Part shown: positions 14,282 to 24,693 of the stretch, one piece after another
Layout: every line of letters begins with the position of its first letter
Position numbering within the stretch: the first letter of the stretch is position 1
NCBI GenBank assembly: GCA_963819645.1
Contig: CAWFWZ010000001.1
Span: forward strand, 868,001 to 932,000
Direction: 5' to 3'
Length of the DNA stretch: 64,000 bases
Source: CAVVDY01 sp963819645
GTDB taxonomy: Bacteria; Acidobacteriota; Terriglobia; Terriglobales; Acidobacteriaceae
Translations under genes and position numbers: made by a program
The notes under the pieces: generated by a model
The model's database searches: none
What the model saw: the letters and a program-made list of their open reading frames with translations, nothing else
Told to the model about the DNA's origin: nothing

Positions 14282-17137
14282 GTGCAGGATCCCCTATGCA
14301 GTAACGAAACGAGCTTCCACAGGCTGGTGCAATTCCATCCTGACGCGATCCTCGTTCACGCCGACAACCGAATTCTCTGGGTAAATCTAGCGTGTATCAA
14401 ACTATTGGGCGCCGCCGACGCCGCCCAACTTCTGGGAAAAGATATCTACGAGATCGTAGCGAAGGGCGAACGGGATCTTGTGCAACAGCGCATCGAGGAG
14501 CACCGGCGAACTGGCCGAACGCTGCCTCCGATGGAACACGAACTGATCCGGGTCGACGGCTCGAGGGTGGAGGTAGAAGCGGTGGCGATACCTCTCGATT
14601 GGCATGGGGTGCCCGCTATTGAAGTCGTTTTCCGCGACATCACGAATCGCAAGCGCGCGCAGGCAATCGATGCCCATTGGCAGAAACGTATGGAACTGGC
14701 GCGGCGAGCGGGGCTCCGGATCGGCTTGTGGGATTGGAATCTGAGCGACAACACGGTCGTCTGGTCCGACGAGTCGTATCGCCAATTCGGCTTCACCGAA
14801 GAGACATTCTCCGGGCGTGTGGAGGATGCGGTCCAAAGAATCCATCCGGACGACGTAGACAGGGTTAAGGAAGCGATCCAGAGAGTGGCCGAGGGAGGTG
14901 GGCAGTACGCTGCACAGTATCGTCTCATAAGGCCCGATAAATCTCAGTCCTGGATTGATGCGCACGGCGTTCTTGTTCAGAACGGTTCGAAACACATGCT
15001 TGGTATCGGAGTGGACGTCACCGAACTAAAGTCCGCCGCGAAGTCGCAACGTGAAACTGAGGAAAAATACGCGCTGCTGCTGAACTCTACCGCGGAGGCG
15101 ATCTATGGCCTTGATCTTTCCGGCAATTGCACGTTCTGCAATCCAGCGTGCCTGAATCTATTGGGCTACCAATCTGCCGACCAACTGCTCGACAAGAATA
15201 TGCACTGTCTCATGCATCACCACCGGGCTGACGGTACCATCTATCCAGAGGAAGAATGCGGCATCTATGTCGCCGTCCGCGAAGGCCGTCCCACTCACGT
15301 CACCACTGAACTCCTGTGGCGAGCTGACGGAAGCAGTTTTCCGGCTGAGTACTGGTCTTATCCCATTTATCGCCACGGTAAGTTAACCGGCGCAGTGGTC
15401 ACCTTTCTCGACATCTCAGAGCGTAAGCAGGCGGAACGGGCGCTCCGGGATTCAGAGGAGACATACCGCAGTATTTTTGAAAACGCGATCTTCGGGATCT
15501 TCCGTTCCAGACCTGACGGCACCTTGCTGGACGTGAACCCGGCCATGATCAAGATGCTGGGCTACGATTCGAAGGATGAGCTCTTGAGCAAGAATCTGGC
15601 TCGGGACATTTATATCAACCCAGCTTCGCGCGAGAGAGTCATGAAGGGCTATGAAGTGGGTGGTCGTGTCGACGGAGCCGAGACAACTTGGAAGCGCAAA
15701 GATGGAACCGTCATCACCACTCGATTGTGCGGAGGTGTGGTTTCAGGCGAGAGCGGAGAGGGAAGGCACTTCGAGGTGATCGTCGAAGATATCACCGAGC
15801 GCAAAGCCGCAGAGCAGCGGGTTCAATTTCTTGCCTATTACGACTCCCTTACAGAGTTACCGAACCGAGCCCTGGCGCGAGATCGCATCGCCGTGGCCGT
15901 GGCAAATGCGCGTAGACTCAACACCAAGGTCGCTCTTTTTCTGATTGATGTCGATCATTTCAAGAGCATCAACGACTCTCTTGGACACACCACCGGTGAC
16001 CTCCTCCTACAAAGAATGGGAGAACGCCTGCGGGCAACTATACGCGCACAAGATACCGTAGCTCGGTTGGGTGGAGACGAATTCCTGGCAGTGCTGAATG
16101 CCGTCCGGGGAAGTGACGAGATCGTGGCTATGGCCGACCGTGTGCTGCGGGCCATCGCGGGCGGCTTCGTGATCCACGATCGGCCGCAGGCTACGACATG
16201 CAGCATTGGGATAAGCGTCTTTCCGGATGACGGCGACGAAGCGGAGACCCTGATCAAGAACGCCGATACAGCTATGTATGTGGCGAAGGACAGCGGCCGC
16301 AATACCTGGCAAGTTTTCAGCGGAGACATGCACACGACAGTGGTCGAACGCTGGCAACTTGAGAATAGCTTGCCACAGGCACTCGAGAGCAACCAACTGT
16401 TCGTGGTTTATCAGCCGCAGGTTGATATTCGCACCGGAAAAATTTCGGGAGCCGAAGCCCTGGTTCGCTGGAATCATCCAGAAATGGGTTCAATTCCTCC
16501 AGGGAAACTCATTAGCCTCGCCGAGAACAGCGGATTGATCCTGCCTCTCGGAGAATGGGTGCTTCGGACTGCATGTTCGCAAGCTCTGAAATGGCAACAG
16601 GAAGGTCTTCCGGCGCTGCCGGTGGCCGTCAACGTTTCGGCAGTCCAACTTCGCAAGCAGGGGTTCGCTGAACTTGTCGAGCAGGTTCTCAAAGAAACCA
16701 GACTGCCTCCGGAATGTCTCGATCTGGAGCTCACGGAGAGCCTCTTAATCTCAAATGCGGATAAGATGCTTTCGGTGATGAGGAGTTTGCGGAGCCTTGG
16801 CGTGAAGCTCACCATTGACGATTTTGGAACTGGTTATTCCAGTCTGAGCTACCTAAACAAGTTCCCCGTACACAAGTTAAAAATCGACCGCTCGTTTGTG
16901 CAAGATCTGGGGACGAATCGTGATTCATCGGCGATCACAACGACAATCATCAGCCTGGCCAAAGCGATAAATCTTACCGTACTTGCCGAAGGCGTGGAAA
17001 CCGAATCGCAATTGGCATATCTGAGGGCAAACGGCTGCGACGAGGTTCAAGGATTTTACTTCGGTATGCCTTTAGACGCGGACGTTTTCACAGAGACTCT
17101 TCAATGTCCTGCAGCAAGCCGCGGCAGAGACATGTGA
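14282..17137 (+). CDS. PAS-GGDEF-EAL cyclic-di-GMP signalling protein
   Basis: 951 residues. Four PAS/PAC units can be read at about residues 10-125 (DAILVHADNRILWVN, IEVVFRDITNRKRAQ), 150-245 (PAS_3 type, LGIGVDVTEL), 255-385 (TAEAIYGLDLSGNCTFCNPA, VTFLDISERKQAE) and 390-510 (IFGIFRSRPDGTLLDVNPA, EVIVEDITERKAAE). GGDEF spans about 520-675 with the intact active motif RLGGDEFLAVL. EAL spans about 690-935 with EALVRWNHPE, ELTESLLI, DDFGTGYSSLSYL and AEGVET, all catalytic-type residues kept. It could both make and degrade c-di-GMP. No transmembrane segments, so cytoplasmic sensing is likely. The start is GTG; the ribosome-binding site is unclear. Confidence 0.92.
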   Translation: MQDPLCSNETSFHRLVQFHPDAILVHADNRILWVNLACIKLLGAADAAQLLGKDIYEIVAKGERDLVQQRIEEHRRTGRTLPPMEHELIRVDGSRVEVEAVAIPLDWHGVPAIEVVFRDITNRKRAQAIDAHWQKRMELARRAGLRIGLWDWNLSDNTVVWSDESYRQFGFTEETFSGRVEDAVQRIHPDDVDRVKEAIQRVAEGGGQYAAQYRLIRPDKSQSWIDAHGVLVQNGSKHMLGIGVDVTELKSAAKSQRETEEKYALLLNSTAEAIYGLDLSGNCTFCNPACLNLLGYQSADQLLDKNMHCLMHHHRADGTIYPEEECGIYVAVREGRPTHVTTELLWRADGSSFPAEYWSYPIYRHGKLTGAVVTFLDISERKQAERALRDSEETYRSIFENAIFGIFRSRPDGTLLDVNPAMIKMLGYDSKDELLSKNLARDIYINPASRERVMKGYEVGGRVDGAETTWKRKDGTVITTRLCGGVVSGESGEGRHFEVIVEDITERKAAEQRVQFLAYYDSLTELPNRALARDRIAVAVANARRLNTKVALFLIDVDHFKSINDSLGHTTGDLLLQRMGERLRATIRAQDTVARLGGDEFLAVLNAVRGSDEIVAMADRVLRAIAGGFVIHDRPQATTCSIGISVFPDDGDEAETLIKNADTAMYVAKDSGRNTWQVFSGDMHTTVVERWQLENSLPQALESNQLFVVYQPQVDIRTGKISGAEALVRWNHPEMGSIPPGKLISLAENSGLILPLGEWVLRTACSQALKWQQEGLPALPVAVNVSAVQLRKQGFAELVEQVLKETRLPPECLDLELTESLLISNADKMLSVMRSLRSLGVKLTIDDFGTGYSSLSYLNKFPVHKLKIDRSFVQDLGTNRDSSAITTTIISLAKAINLTVLAEGVETESQLAYLRANGCDEVQGFYFGMPLDADVFTETLQCPAASRGRDM

Positions 17138-17372
17138 TCACACCCGGCGCTCGTCGACCAACGTGCAGGGTGGTTGGACTACCAGCGAACCTTTTTGCTT
17201 ACTCGACTGCGAAGGATTCGTGATCTGGGAGCGGGCACACCATCTTCCCACCCGTGCACTCGCCTCGATTCTTAGGCTTTAAGCTTCCCTTTTGCCCCGC
17301 TGACATAGGACCAAGAGCCTATAGCCAAGCAACCTGTCTGTGTGTAAGCTGCCCTCGAAAGGGGCTTGGAAT

Positions 17373-17750
17373 GTGGCGCCTTTGGTAGCCATTGTGGACG
17401 ACGAAGTTTCGGTGCAGCGCGCGATCGGACGATTAGTCAGATCGGCTGGACTCGAAGCAGAGTGCTTTTCTTCTGCGGAGGAGTTTCTGGAAGCACACTC
17501 CGTGCGCACCCACCACTGCCTGATTCTGGATTTGCGTTTGCCCGGGATAAGCGGGCGTGAGCTTCAGAACCGATTGCTTGACAGCAACACCAGCACTAAT
17601 ACTCCTATCATTTTCATCTCAGCACAGGACGATCCAGAGTCGCGGAGTGACGCGTTGAGCGCCGGCGCTGCCGCATTCTTCGGCAAACCATTCGATCAGG
17701 AAACACTGCTTGAGGCGATTCAGGCGGTAGTACGCGACGATCAAGGGTAG
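17373..17750 (+). CDS. Single-domain response regulator (CheY/FixJ-type receiver)
   Basis: About 125 residues from GTG 17373 (VAPLVAIVDDE). The receiver core is complete: acidic pair VDDE, phospho-acceptor in LILDLRLPGISG, conserved Ser in IIFISAQDD, and Lys in GKPFDQETLLEAI. There is no output domain, so it likely acts as a phosphotransfer intermediate or decoy. The LRLPGISGRELQNRL style is that of FixJ receivers, like the regulator at 21582. It lies between the c-di-GMP protein and the hybrid kinase, about 235 nt after the former. Confidence 0.85.
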   Translation: MAPLVAIVDDEVSVQRAIGRLVRSAGLEAECFSSAEEFLEAHSVRTHHCLILDLRLPGISGRELQNRLLDSNTSTNTPIIFISAQDDPESRSDALSAGAAAFFGKPFDQETLLEAIQAVVRDDQG

Positions 17751-18184
17751 ACGCGCACCTGACTGTGATTCGAGTAATTTCCTGCTTGAGGCAGAATGAC
17801 GCTTGTGCCTTAGAGGAAAGTAGAGTTAATTGGCAACACTACCGGCTTGACGACGCTCCCGAGTTTTCCTTTCCGGACCCATAGAAGGATCGTAGTCATG
17901 GGCCGCTCTTTTCCGTTGGTCGCAGGGCCCTAGCGAGTTTCACGAGAACAAAAGAGATATCCATTTGGCTCACAAGAGTTGAGGAACCCAGTGTTGTCAT
18001 ACCGGTTCGTAGTTCCTGCTCAGTGCGCGGAGGGCAAGTTTGCCTGAAACTAGCCACCTGTTTTCGACACACCTAAACACCGTTGCCCCTGGGCCGTACA
18101 TCCCATCCGTCAGCAACAGTCTCCAGAGCAATCAGGCGAGGCTGCTCCGCCGCCCGTCATCACAGGCCCCCATATGGAGGAGCA
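17751..18184. other. Intergenic region upstream of the hybrid kinase
   Basis: About 430 nt. An open frame extends upstream from the kinase start (to 18083), but its extra residues are Arg/His/Pro-rich and non-conserved. No gene, terminator or clear repeat is recognised. Confidence 0.35.
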
Positions 18185-21100
18185 ATGGGTGATCAAGAGA
18201 CCCTCGTCAAGGCGGAACGCTCCTCCGACACATCCGAGAACCCAGGCTATGCCGAGGACTGCTTGGCTGGTGGCGGACACATGGGCGCGCTCATGCGCTC
18301 CATAGACTGGTCCAAGACCCCAATTGGCCCGGTGGGATCGTGGTCGCCCACATTGCGGATGATGGTGCGGCTGATGTTGTGGAACCGCCTCCAGATCTTC
18401 CTCTGGTGGGGTCCACACTTTGTGCAGATGTACAACGATGCTTCCTGGCCGGCGCTTGGAACCAAGCACCCTCGCTCCATGGGACAGGCTGCCAGCGAGT
18501 GTTGGTCCGAAATCTGGCACATCATTGGACCACTCATCGAAGCGCCGTTTCGCGGCGGCCAGGCGACCTGGATGGAGGACATCTTCCTGGAGATGAATCG
18601 CAAAGGATTCATGGAGGAGACCCACTGGACCATCGCCTACAGCCCCGTCCTGGACGAAACGGCACCGGGCGGAATTGGCGGCGTCATAGGCACGGTGAAT
18701 GAGATCACCGAAAAAATTGTAGGAGAACGCCGGGTGCTATTGCTGCGTGACCTCGGTGCCCGCTCCTCTGAGGCCAAAACGGCTGAGGAGGCCTGCGTCA
18801 TTGCAGCGGAAACCATGAATCAGCATCGCGAGGATGTGCCCTTCGCGCTGCTGTACCTGCTGAGTGAGGATCGAAAGAAGGCGCACTTGGCAGGCGCCGC
18901 GGGTGTTGCGCTGGGTCAACCGGAAAGTCCGATGGAAGTTGATCTGCAGCGGGAAACCACATCTAAGCCCGTCTGGCCGCTCGCGGAGGCAGTGTCGCAG
19001 AAGCAGGTGCAGTTCGTCGAGGAGTTGGGAAGCAAGCTATCGAATGTTCCGCCAGGGCCGTGGTCCGATCCGCCGCGCTCGGCGGTGGTCTGTCCAGTAC
19101 GGTCGAACATCGCTCATCAACTTGCCGGAATACTCGTCCTCGGGGTTAGCTCACGCCTGAGTTTTGATGATCGCTATCGCGGGTTCTGTGATCTGGTATC
19201 AGGACAGATCGCGACCGCCATTGCTAATGCCCGGGCTTACGAGGAAGAGCGCAAGCGTGCCGAAGCCCTGGCCGAGATTGATCGTGCCAAGACCCAGTTC
19301 TTCAGCAACGTCAGCCATGAATTCCGCACCCCGCTCACGCTCATGCTGGGTCCCATCGAGGAGATGCTATCCCGTGGCAACGGAGCGGTGACCATTCCCA
19401 GGCATGAACTCGAACTAGTTCATCGCAACTCTATGCGTCTGTTGAAGCTGGTGAATGCACTTTTGGACTTCTCCCGGATTGAAGCCGGCAGGGCGCAGGC
19501 CTCCTACGAACCGGTGGACCTGCCGACATTCACAGCGGAGCTGGCAAGCGTGTTTCGCGCGGCCATCGAGAAAGCCGGTCTTCGGCTCAACATCGACTGC
19601 CCTCGTTTGGATGAGCCGGTGTACGTAGATAGCTGCATGTGGGAGAAGATCGTCCTGAATCTGCTTTCAAACGCCTTTAAGTTCACATTCGAGGGCGAAA
19701 TCACGGTTGCTCTTAAGCGGCTAAACGAGCACGTGGAACTTTCTATAGCCGACACGGGAACTGGAATTGCGGAGGACCAACTGCACAGGGTCTTCGACCG
19801 ATTTCATCGGATTGAAGGGGCGCGCGGGAGAACGTTCGAAGGCTCCGGCATCGGCCTGGCGCTGGTGCAGGAATTGGCCAAGTTGCACGGAGGCGATGTG
19901 AAGGTTGCCAGCACCTATGGAAAAGGCACACAGTTCACGGTGTCCATTCCCATGGGAAGGGCTCATCTTCTCGCCAGGCATACAGAACCGGCGCGTGTAT
20001 CTCACACAGTCGGAGTCAACGCTTATGTGCAAGAGGCGCTTCGCTGGCTGCCCGATACCGATATTCGCGTCTGAACCTGCCGCTGCCCAGGCTAGCGAGG
20101 TTGGTGAGCGAAGAAGGATCCTGTTCGCAGACGACAACGCCGATCTACGGCAATACGTGCGGCGGCTATTATCGAAAGACTATGAAGTCAAGCTTGCGCC
20201 GGACGGCGAAGCCGCATTGACGGCCGCGCGACACACCGCGCCCGATCTCGTGCTGAGTGACGTGATGATGCCTCGACTGGACGGGTTCGGCCTGTTGAAA
20301 GCATTGCGCGATGACCCGGCCACCCGCAACATCCCAGTGATTCTTCTCTCCGCAAGAGCAGGTGAGGAGTCACGCGTCGAGGGGCTTTCGGCAGGAGCAA
20401 CGGACTACCTGATGAAGCCGTTCAGTGCAGCCGAACTGCTTGCTCGCATTCGCAACTGTCTGAATGTCGCGGCGGAAAATCTAAAGGCACAGCGAAGCCT
20501 TTATGCTCTGGTCGAGAATAGCCCCGATTTCATCGGCTTCGCAGCGATTAACGGTAAGGCGCTGTTCGTGAATCCGGCGGGAAGGCGCCTGGTCGGACTC
20601 AGTGAAGACGAGGTCAAGGAGACAGTTCCTCTTGACTATATCTTTGAAGAAGACCGGGAACTTGTGAAAGTGGGCCTCGCCACTGCCCTTGAAGCGGGCA
20701 CATGGGAGGGAGAAGCACGTTTTCGGAACTTCAAAACAGGCACAATCGTCCCGATGTTCCAACACATATTCCTGCTTAAAGAGAGCGACGGCAGGCATAT
20801 TGGCTTGGCGACTATTAGCCGTGACTTAACTGAACGCAAGCGTTTCGAAGCCGGCTTACGCGAGGCGCAGACGGAATTGGCTCGCTTCTCTCGCGTGGCC
20901 TCAATGGGAGAGCTGACGGCATCTATTGCTCACGAGATCAACCAACCCTTGACTGCGATTGTCGCGAATGCCAGCGCTTGCACGCGGATGTTGGCGTCTC
21001 GCTCGCCAGACCTGGAAGAAGTTCGACTTGCCGTGGAAGACATTGCGGATTCCGGGCGGCGTGCGTCAGAAGTCGTTTCCCGCATTCGTGGGCTGCTAAA

Positions 21101-21572
21101 CAAATCGCATTCCGAGAAATCCCGGCTTGCAATAAACGAAGTCATAGCCGAAGTGCTTCCCCTCATGCGAGGAGAGTTGGACAAATATCAAACCAAGCTC
21201 TACACGGAATTACAGGTTGATCTCCCTCCGGTCATGGGCGATCGGATCGAACTGCAGCAGGTCCTGATCAATCTGCTGTTGAACGGCATGGAAGCGATGG
21301 TATCGGTCTCGGAGAGGCCTCGAACGTTAATCGTTTGCTCCAACGCCAATTCGGGTGAAGTTGTTGTAGCGGTACGCGACACTGGCGTGGGGTTGCCTCC
21401 GAATAAGTCGGGAGCAATTTTTAATGCATTCTTCACCACCAAGCAAGGTGGAATGGGAATGGGATTGGCCATCTCCCGAACCATAATCGAATCTCATGGT
21501 GGAAAGCTTTGGGCGACGTCAAACCAAACTGGCGGTACAACGTTTCAGTTCGCACTCTGTGCAGCAGCGTAA
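18185..21572 (+). CDS. Hybrid sensor histidine kinase, HK-receiver-PAS-HK (frameshifted)
   Basis: This is one gene in two frames, 18185-~20065 and ~20065-21572. Order: PAS-like (about residues 30-185), GAF-like (about 195-355), first HisKA with His box FFSNVSHEFRTPLTLMLGP, then HATPase (NLLSNAFKFT, DTGTGIAEDQ, GSGIGLAL). After the break come a receiver (ILFADDNADLRQ, LVLSDVMMPRLDG, LMKPFSAAEL), a PAS domain, and a second FixL-type HisKA (ASMGELTASIAHEINQPLTA) with HATPase (NLLLNGMEAM, GMGMGLAISRT). Removing one T from TT at 20064-20065 joins the frames (DTDIASEPAAAQ), so an over-call is likely. The start at 18185 has GGAGG upstream. The FixJ-type gene follows after 9 nt and is its probable partner. 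Confidence 0.88.
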
Positions 21573-21581
21573 GAGGTCAGC

Positions 21582-22214
21582 ATGACCGACCTTCGGCCGG
21601 TGGTATTCGTCGTGGATGACGACCCTGATGTGCGGGCCGCTCTCAGAAGATTGGTTCACTCTGTGGGTTTCGATGTGGAGACGTTTACCTCGGCGAGAGA
21701 ATTTCTAAGCGCCAAGCGCGCCCGGGCACCGGGTTGCGTGATACTCGATGTTCGTCTGCCGGACCTCAGCGGGCTCAACCTGCAAGAGAAGCTCACAGGA
21801 GCGGACATTGACCTGCCTATCATCTTTATCACCGGGTATGGCGACATTCCAATGACAGTGCGCGCCATGAAAGCCGGCGCGTTGGATTTCTTGACCAAGC
21901 CCTTCCGAGACCAGGAACTGCTGGATGCTATTCAGCGCGGCATCGACAAGCATCGCACGCAGTTGGCGAAACGCGCAGAAATCTCCCAGTTGCAGGTGCG
22001 TTTGCAGTTGCTCACTCCTCGTGAGCGGCAAGTCTTCCCGCTGGTGGCCGGTGGTTGGCTCAACAAACAGATTGCAGCCGAGCTGGGAACAAGCGAGAAG
22101 ACCATCAAGATTCATCGCGGTCAGGTGATGGCAAAGATGAAGGCTGATTCCGTGGCTGACTTGGTCCGAATGGCGGAAAAACTGGGTCTCGCAGGTTCCA
22201 ATACAGCGACATAA
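21582..22214 (+). CDS. FixJ-family response regulator
   Basis: 210 residues. The receiver (1-120) has VDDDPDVRAALRRL, phospho-acceptor CVILDVRLPDLSG, FITGYGD and LTKPFRDQELLDAI. A coiled linker follows, then a LuxR-type helix-turn-helix (about 140-203: LTPRERQVFPLVAGGWLNKQIAAELGTSEKTIKIHRGQVM). The phrase GYGDIPMTVRAMKAGALDF is the FixJ hallmark. It is translated 9 nt after the hybrid kinase whose second module is FixL-like, so the pair forms a two-component system. Target genes are not visible. Confidence 0.92.
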   Translation: MTDLRPVVFVVDDDPDVRAALRRLVHSVGFDVETFTSAREFLSAKRARAPGCVILDVRLPDLSGLNLQEKLTGADIDLPIIFITGYGDIPMTVRAMKAGALDFLTKPFRDQELLDAIQRGIDKHRTQLAKRAEISQLQVRLQLLTPRERQVFPLVAGGWLNKQIAAELGTSEKTIKIHRGQVMAKMKADSVADLVRMAEKLGLAGSNTAT

Positions 22215-22491
22215 AAGGCCCGCGTCGTTGCCAGCCCAAAAGCACATGGTCATAAGACCAAGGGCCGATAGTAATTCCTTCATCCGGTCAATATTCTCAT
22301 TCCCAATGGGTGGCACATAGGCTTAGACCGGAGCTCAGCATGTATTTTCGGGCGTGTGAACGTCATCGTTTGTGCGCCCATTACGACAATTCAGAAGCCT
22401 GTTCATCGCTCGGAGCCGCCAGAACGTGCTCTCTGGAGCGATGAAGTGCTCCGAAGTTATCTCAGCCGGATTCAGATAGAAGGAGACTTTG

Positions 22492-23316
22492 ATGTCGAAC
22501 AATCCCCGCAATACCACGATCCGCACGCAACTCCCACAACTGCTGAAGGGACGGCCGCAAAGAGGGGCACTTGATGCCGTGCTGACGATTTCGAAGAATG
22601 GCGGCAATGGTTCTCCACGCCCGCAATCCGAACCAGCGCGGACATCCAGTACTCAATGCTTTCTCGAACCGCGCGAAAAGCTAAAGCTCCTGGTGGCGGA
22701 CAATCATCCAGTGGTATTGGCCGGGGTGGCGTCTATGCTGTCCGGTCGCAACGACATGAATATTGTGGAGCAGGCGCGCAATGGACGAGAGGCGGTCGAA
22801 AAGTTTCTTGCGCTTCGTCCCGATGTCGGGGTGTTAGAGGTTAGGATGCCGGAGATGGACGGGATTGGGGCTGTCAACGCGATTCGCGCGCGGCTTCCTG
22901 GTGCTCGCCTGCTCATGTTTACCGCCTGTCAAAGCGAGGAAGATGTGTACCGCGCGGTACGCGCCGGCGCCCAGGGCTACGTATTCAAGAACGCACCGAC
23001 AGAGGAACTCGTGCAGAGCATCCGCGCGGTAGGCTCCGGGCAACAGTGGATCCCGCTGATGGCAGCCGCTCAGCTGGCAAGGAGGATCGCCGACCGTGAA
23101 TTGACAGTGCGCGAGCAGGAAGTGCTGCTCGCAATCACCAGCGGAAAGAGCAATAAGGAAATCGGCGTGGCGCTGAATATCAGTGAAGCTACCGTGAAGG
23201 TGCATGTCACTCACATTCTGGAGAAGCTCAAGGCGAGCGGTCGCACGGAGGCCATCCGGCTGGCGGTGCAGCGCGGACTCGTTTACCTGGACGCTCCGGC
23301 TCTTGCCGCAGCCTGA
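22492..23316 (+). CDS. NarL-type response regulator with Glu at the phospho-acceptor position
   Basis: About 274 residues from ATG 22492 (AAGGAGA lies about 6 nt upstream). The first 60 residues are an unrelated Ser/Pro-rich extension. In the receiver (about 65-185) the acidic pair is VADNHPVV (Asn replaces the second Asp) and the usual PDVVLxDxRMP block reads PDVGVLEVRMPEMDG, placing Glu at the phospho-Asp site. Lys is kept (YVFKNAP). The LuxR-type helix-turn-helix (about 200-262: LTVREQEVLLAITSGKSNKEIGVAL) is intact. Asp-to-Glu often mimics phosphorylation, so constitutive activity is plausible. A Glu codon (GAG) is seen directly. Gene-level function is inferred. Confidence 0.85.
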   Translation: MSNNPRNTTIRTQLPQLLKGRPQRGALDAVLTISKNGGNGSPRPQSEPARTSSTQCFLEPREKLKLLVADNHPVVLAGVASMLSGRNDMNIVEQARNGREAVEKFLALRPDVGVLEVRMPEMDGIGAVNAIRARLPGARLLMFTACQSEEDVYRAVRAGAQGYVFKNAPTEELVQSIRAVGSGQQWIPLMAAAQLARRIADRELTVREQEVLLAITSGKSNKEIGVALNISEATVKVHVTHILEKLKASGRTEAIRLAVQRGLVYLDAPALAAA

Positions 23317-23363
23317 CTCCTGGGGCGTTCTGGATGATCAACAGAGCAGCTAAAGGAGTGGGC

Positions 23364-23987
23364 ATGACCGTCATCAAGGGTTATCTGGGGTGTGAGCCAG
23401 CCCGCATCCTCGCGGTTGACGACTCGCCTGCGATCCGTGCCACGTGGCAGGCACTGTTGACGGGCGAGAAGTATCAAACGGAACTGGCAAGCAATGGAAT
23501 TGAGGCCCTGAAGAAAATGAGGAGCTTTCTGCCGGACCTCCTTCTGTCAGACCTCCGCATGCCGGAGATGTCGGGGTTCGAACTGCTCGCCGTGGTTCGC
23601 AAGCGGTTCCCGCATATCAGCACGGTTGCGGTGAGCGGGGAATTGACTGCCCGCGAAATCAGCGCTGCGGTGGCGGACCTATTCATCGAGAAGGGGAGCT
23701 ACTCGCCTCTTGAGTTCCTGGGGTTCATCAAAGACTTGCTGGCGCACTCGCCACTCCGACCTCGCCTGCCTCATGCAGAAAAGATCCCTTTCTGCTTGCC
23801 CCAGACTTTCACAGGAAAGTACGGACTGACATGCAGCGAATGCCTGCGATATTTCGAATTCGCCCCAAACGACGCACACCCTGGGCAGGCACGCGTGACG
23901 TGCTGTCCGTATTGCAACGCGGAGCTGACTTATTTCTTGGACCCAATCGGCAACAGGGAAACGTTTCTGCCGCGTCCCGCAGCGTGA
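23364..23987 (+). CDS. Receiver-zinc ribbon fusion protein
   Basis: About 207 residues from ATG 23364 with AAAGGAG upstream. The receiver (about 10-125) has AVDDSPAIRATWQAL, phospho-acceptor LLLSDLRMPEMSG, TVAVSGE, and an IEKGSYSPLEFLGFIKDLL end with the Lys. The C-terminal part (about 145-195) carries LTCSECLRYFEF and VTCCPYCNAELTYF, two CxxC pairs about 25 residues apart that should bind zinc. This pairing is not one of the standard DNA-binding outputs. It ends the signalling block, about 50 nt after the NarL-type gene. Confidence 0.8.
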   Translation: MTVIKGYLGCEPARILAVDDSPAIRATWQALLTGEKYQTELASNGIEALKKMRSFLPDLLLSDLRMPEMSGFELLAVVRKRFPHISTVAVSGELTAREISAAVADLFIEKGSYSPLEFLGFIKDLLAHSPLRPRLPHAEKIPFCLPQTFTGKYGLTCSECLRYFEFAPNDAHPGQARVTCCPYCNAELTYFLDPIGNRETFLPRPAA

Positions 23988-24054
23988 CATCTGGACATCG
24001 CAAGACGGCGATCCGCAAACAAACCTTCACCGGCCTGGGGCATGAAGCGGTGTT

Positions 24055-24693
24055 CTATTTCTGTCCCTTTCCGTTGTTCTGATTCACCACTTGCAGATTG
24101 TTGGTCACGCTAAACACTCCTGGCACCGAGTTCGCCCGAATCCCCGCAACATTTTTGTCAGTCTCGCTATCCACTACGCCTTCCAGCATGACGTGACCAT
24201 TCTTCACAATAATGTGGATAGAAGGGATCGTCATGTTGGCATACTTGAACAGTGGACCGTAACCGTAGATTGCCCGATAGGTTTCGGTGCGAATACGGTC
24301 GTCCATGGAGCTGGGAGGAAGGACCTCGATATTGTTGATGACCTTCTCTACTCCCTCGATATGCTTGACCGAATTTTCGGCATCGCTTTTCGTGACGGAG
24401 TCGTGGCTAGTCACGTATCCCGACAGGATGACGGTATGTCCCTCGACCTGGAACTTCAGATCGTCGAACACCCCGTAATAGGGCAACATCAGCAACTCGT
24501 GGCGAACTTCGCGAATCAGGCGGTTCTCATCTTGCGGAGAGAGCGAATTGTCGGCTTGCATCGCCTGATCGCTGCCTTGTTGCGCGAAGTCCGCGACAGG
24601 TGTCGGTGTGCTTTTCTGCGCAACGGCAAGGCCGCTGGAGGCAAGCAGAAATAACAGGCAAATCGGAACGACATTGTGCCAGCGTAGTTTCAT
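24055..24693 (-). CDS. Periplasmic BON-domain protein
   Basis: 212 residues with a signal peptide (MKLRWHNVVPICLLFLLASS, cleavage after GLAVA). Two BON modules are readable: about residues 60-130 (IREVRHELLMLPYYGVFDDLKFQVEGHTVILSGYVTSHDSVTKSD) and 135-205 (IRTETYRAIYGYGPLFKYANMTIPSIHIIVKNGHVMLEGVVDS). BON domains bind phospholipid and protect the envelope under osmotic or other stress (OsmY-like). Its ATG overlaps the stop of the YfdX-like gene, so they are translationally coupled. Confidence 0.85.
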   Translation of the reverse strand: MKLRWHNVVPICLLFLLASSGLAVAQKSTPTPVADFAQQGSDQAMQADNSLSPQDENRLIREVRHELLMLPYYGVFDDLKFQVEGHTVILSGYVTSHDSVTKSDAENSVKHIEGVEKVINNIEVLPPSSMDDRIRTETYRAIYGYGPLFKYANMTIPSIHIIVKNGHVMLEGVVDSETDKNVAGIRANSVPGVFSVTNNLQVVNQNNGKGQK

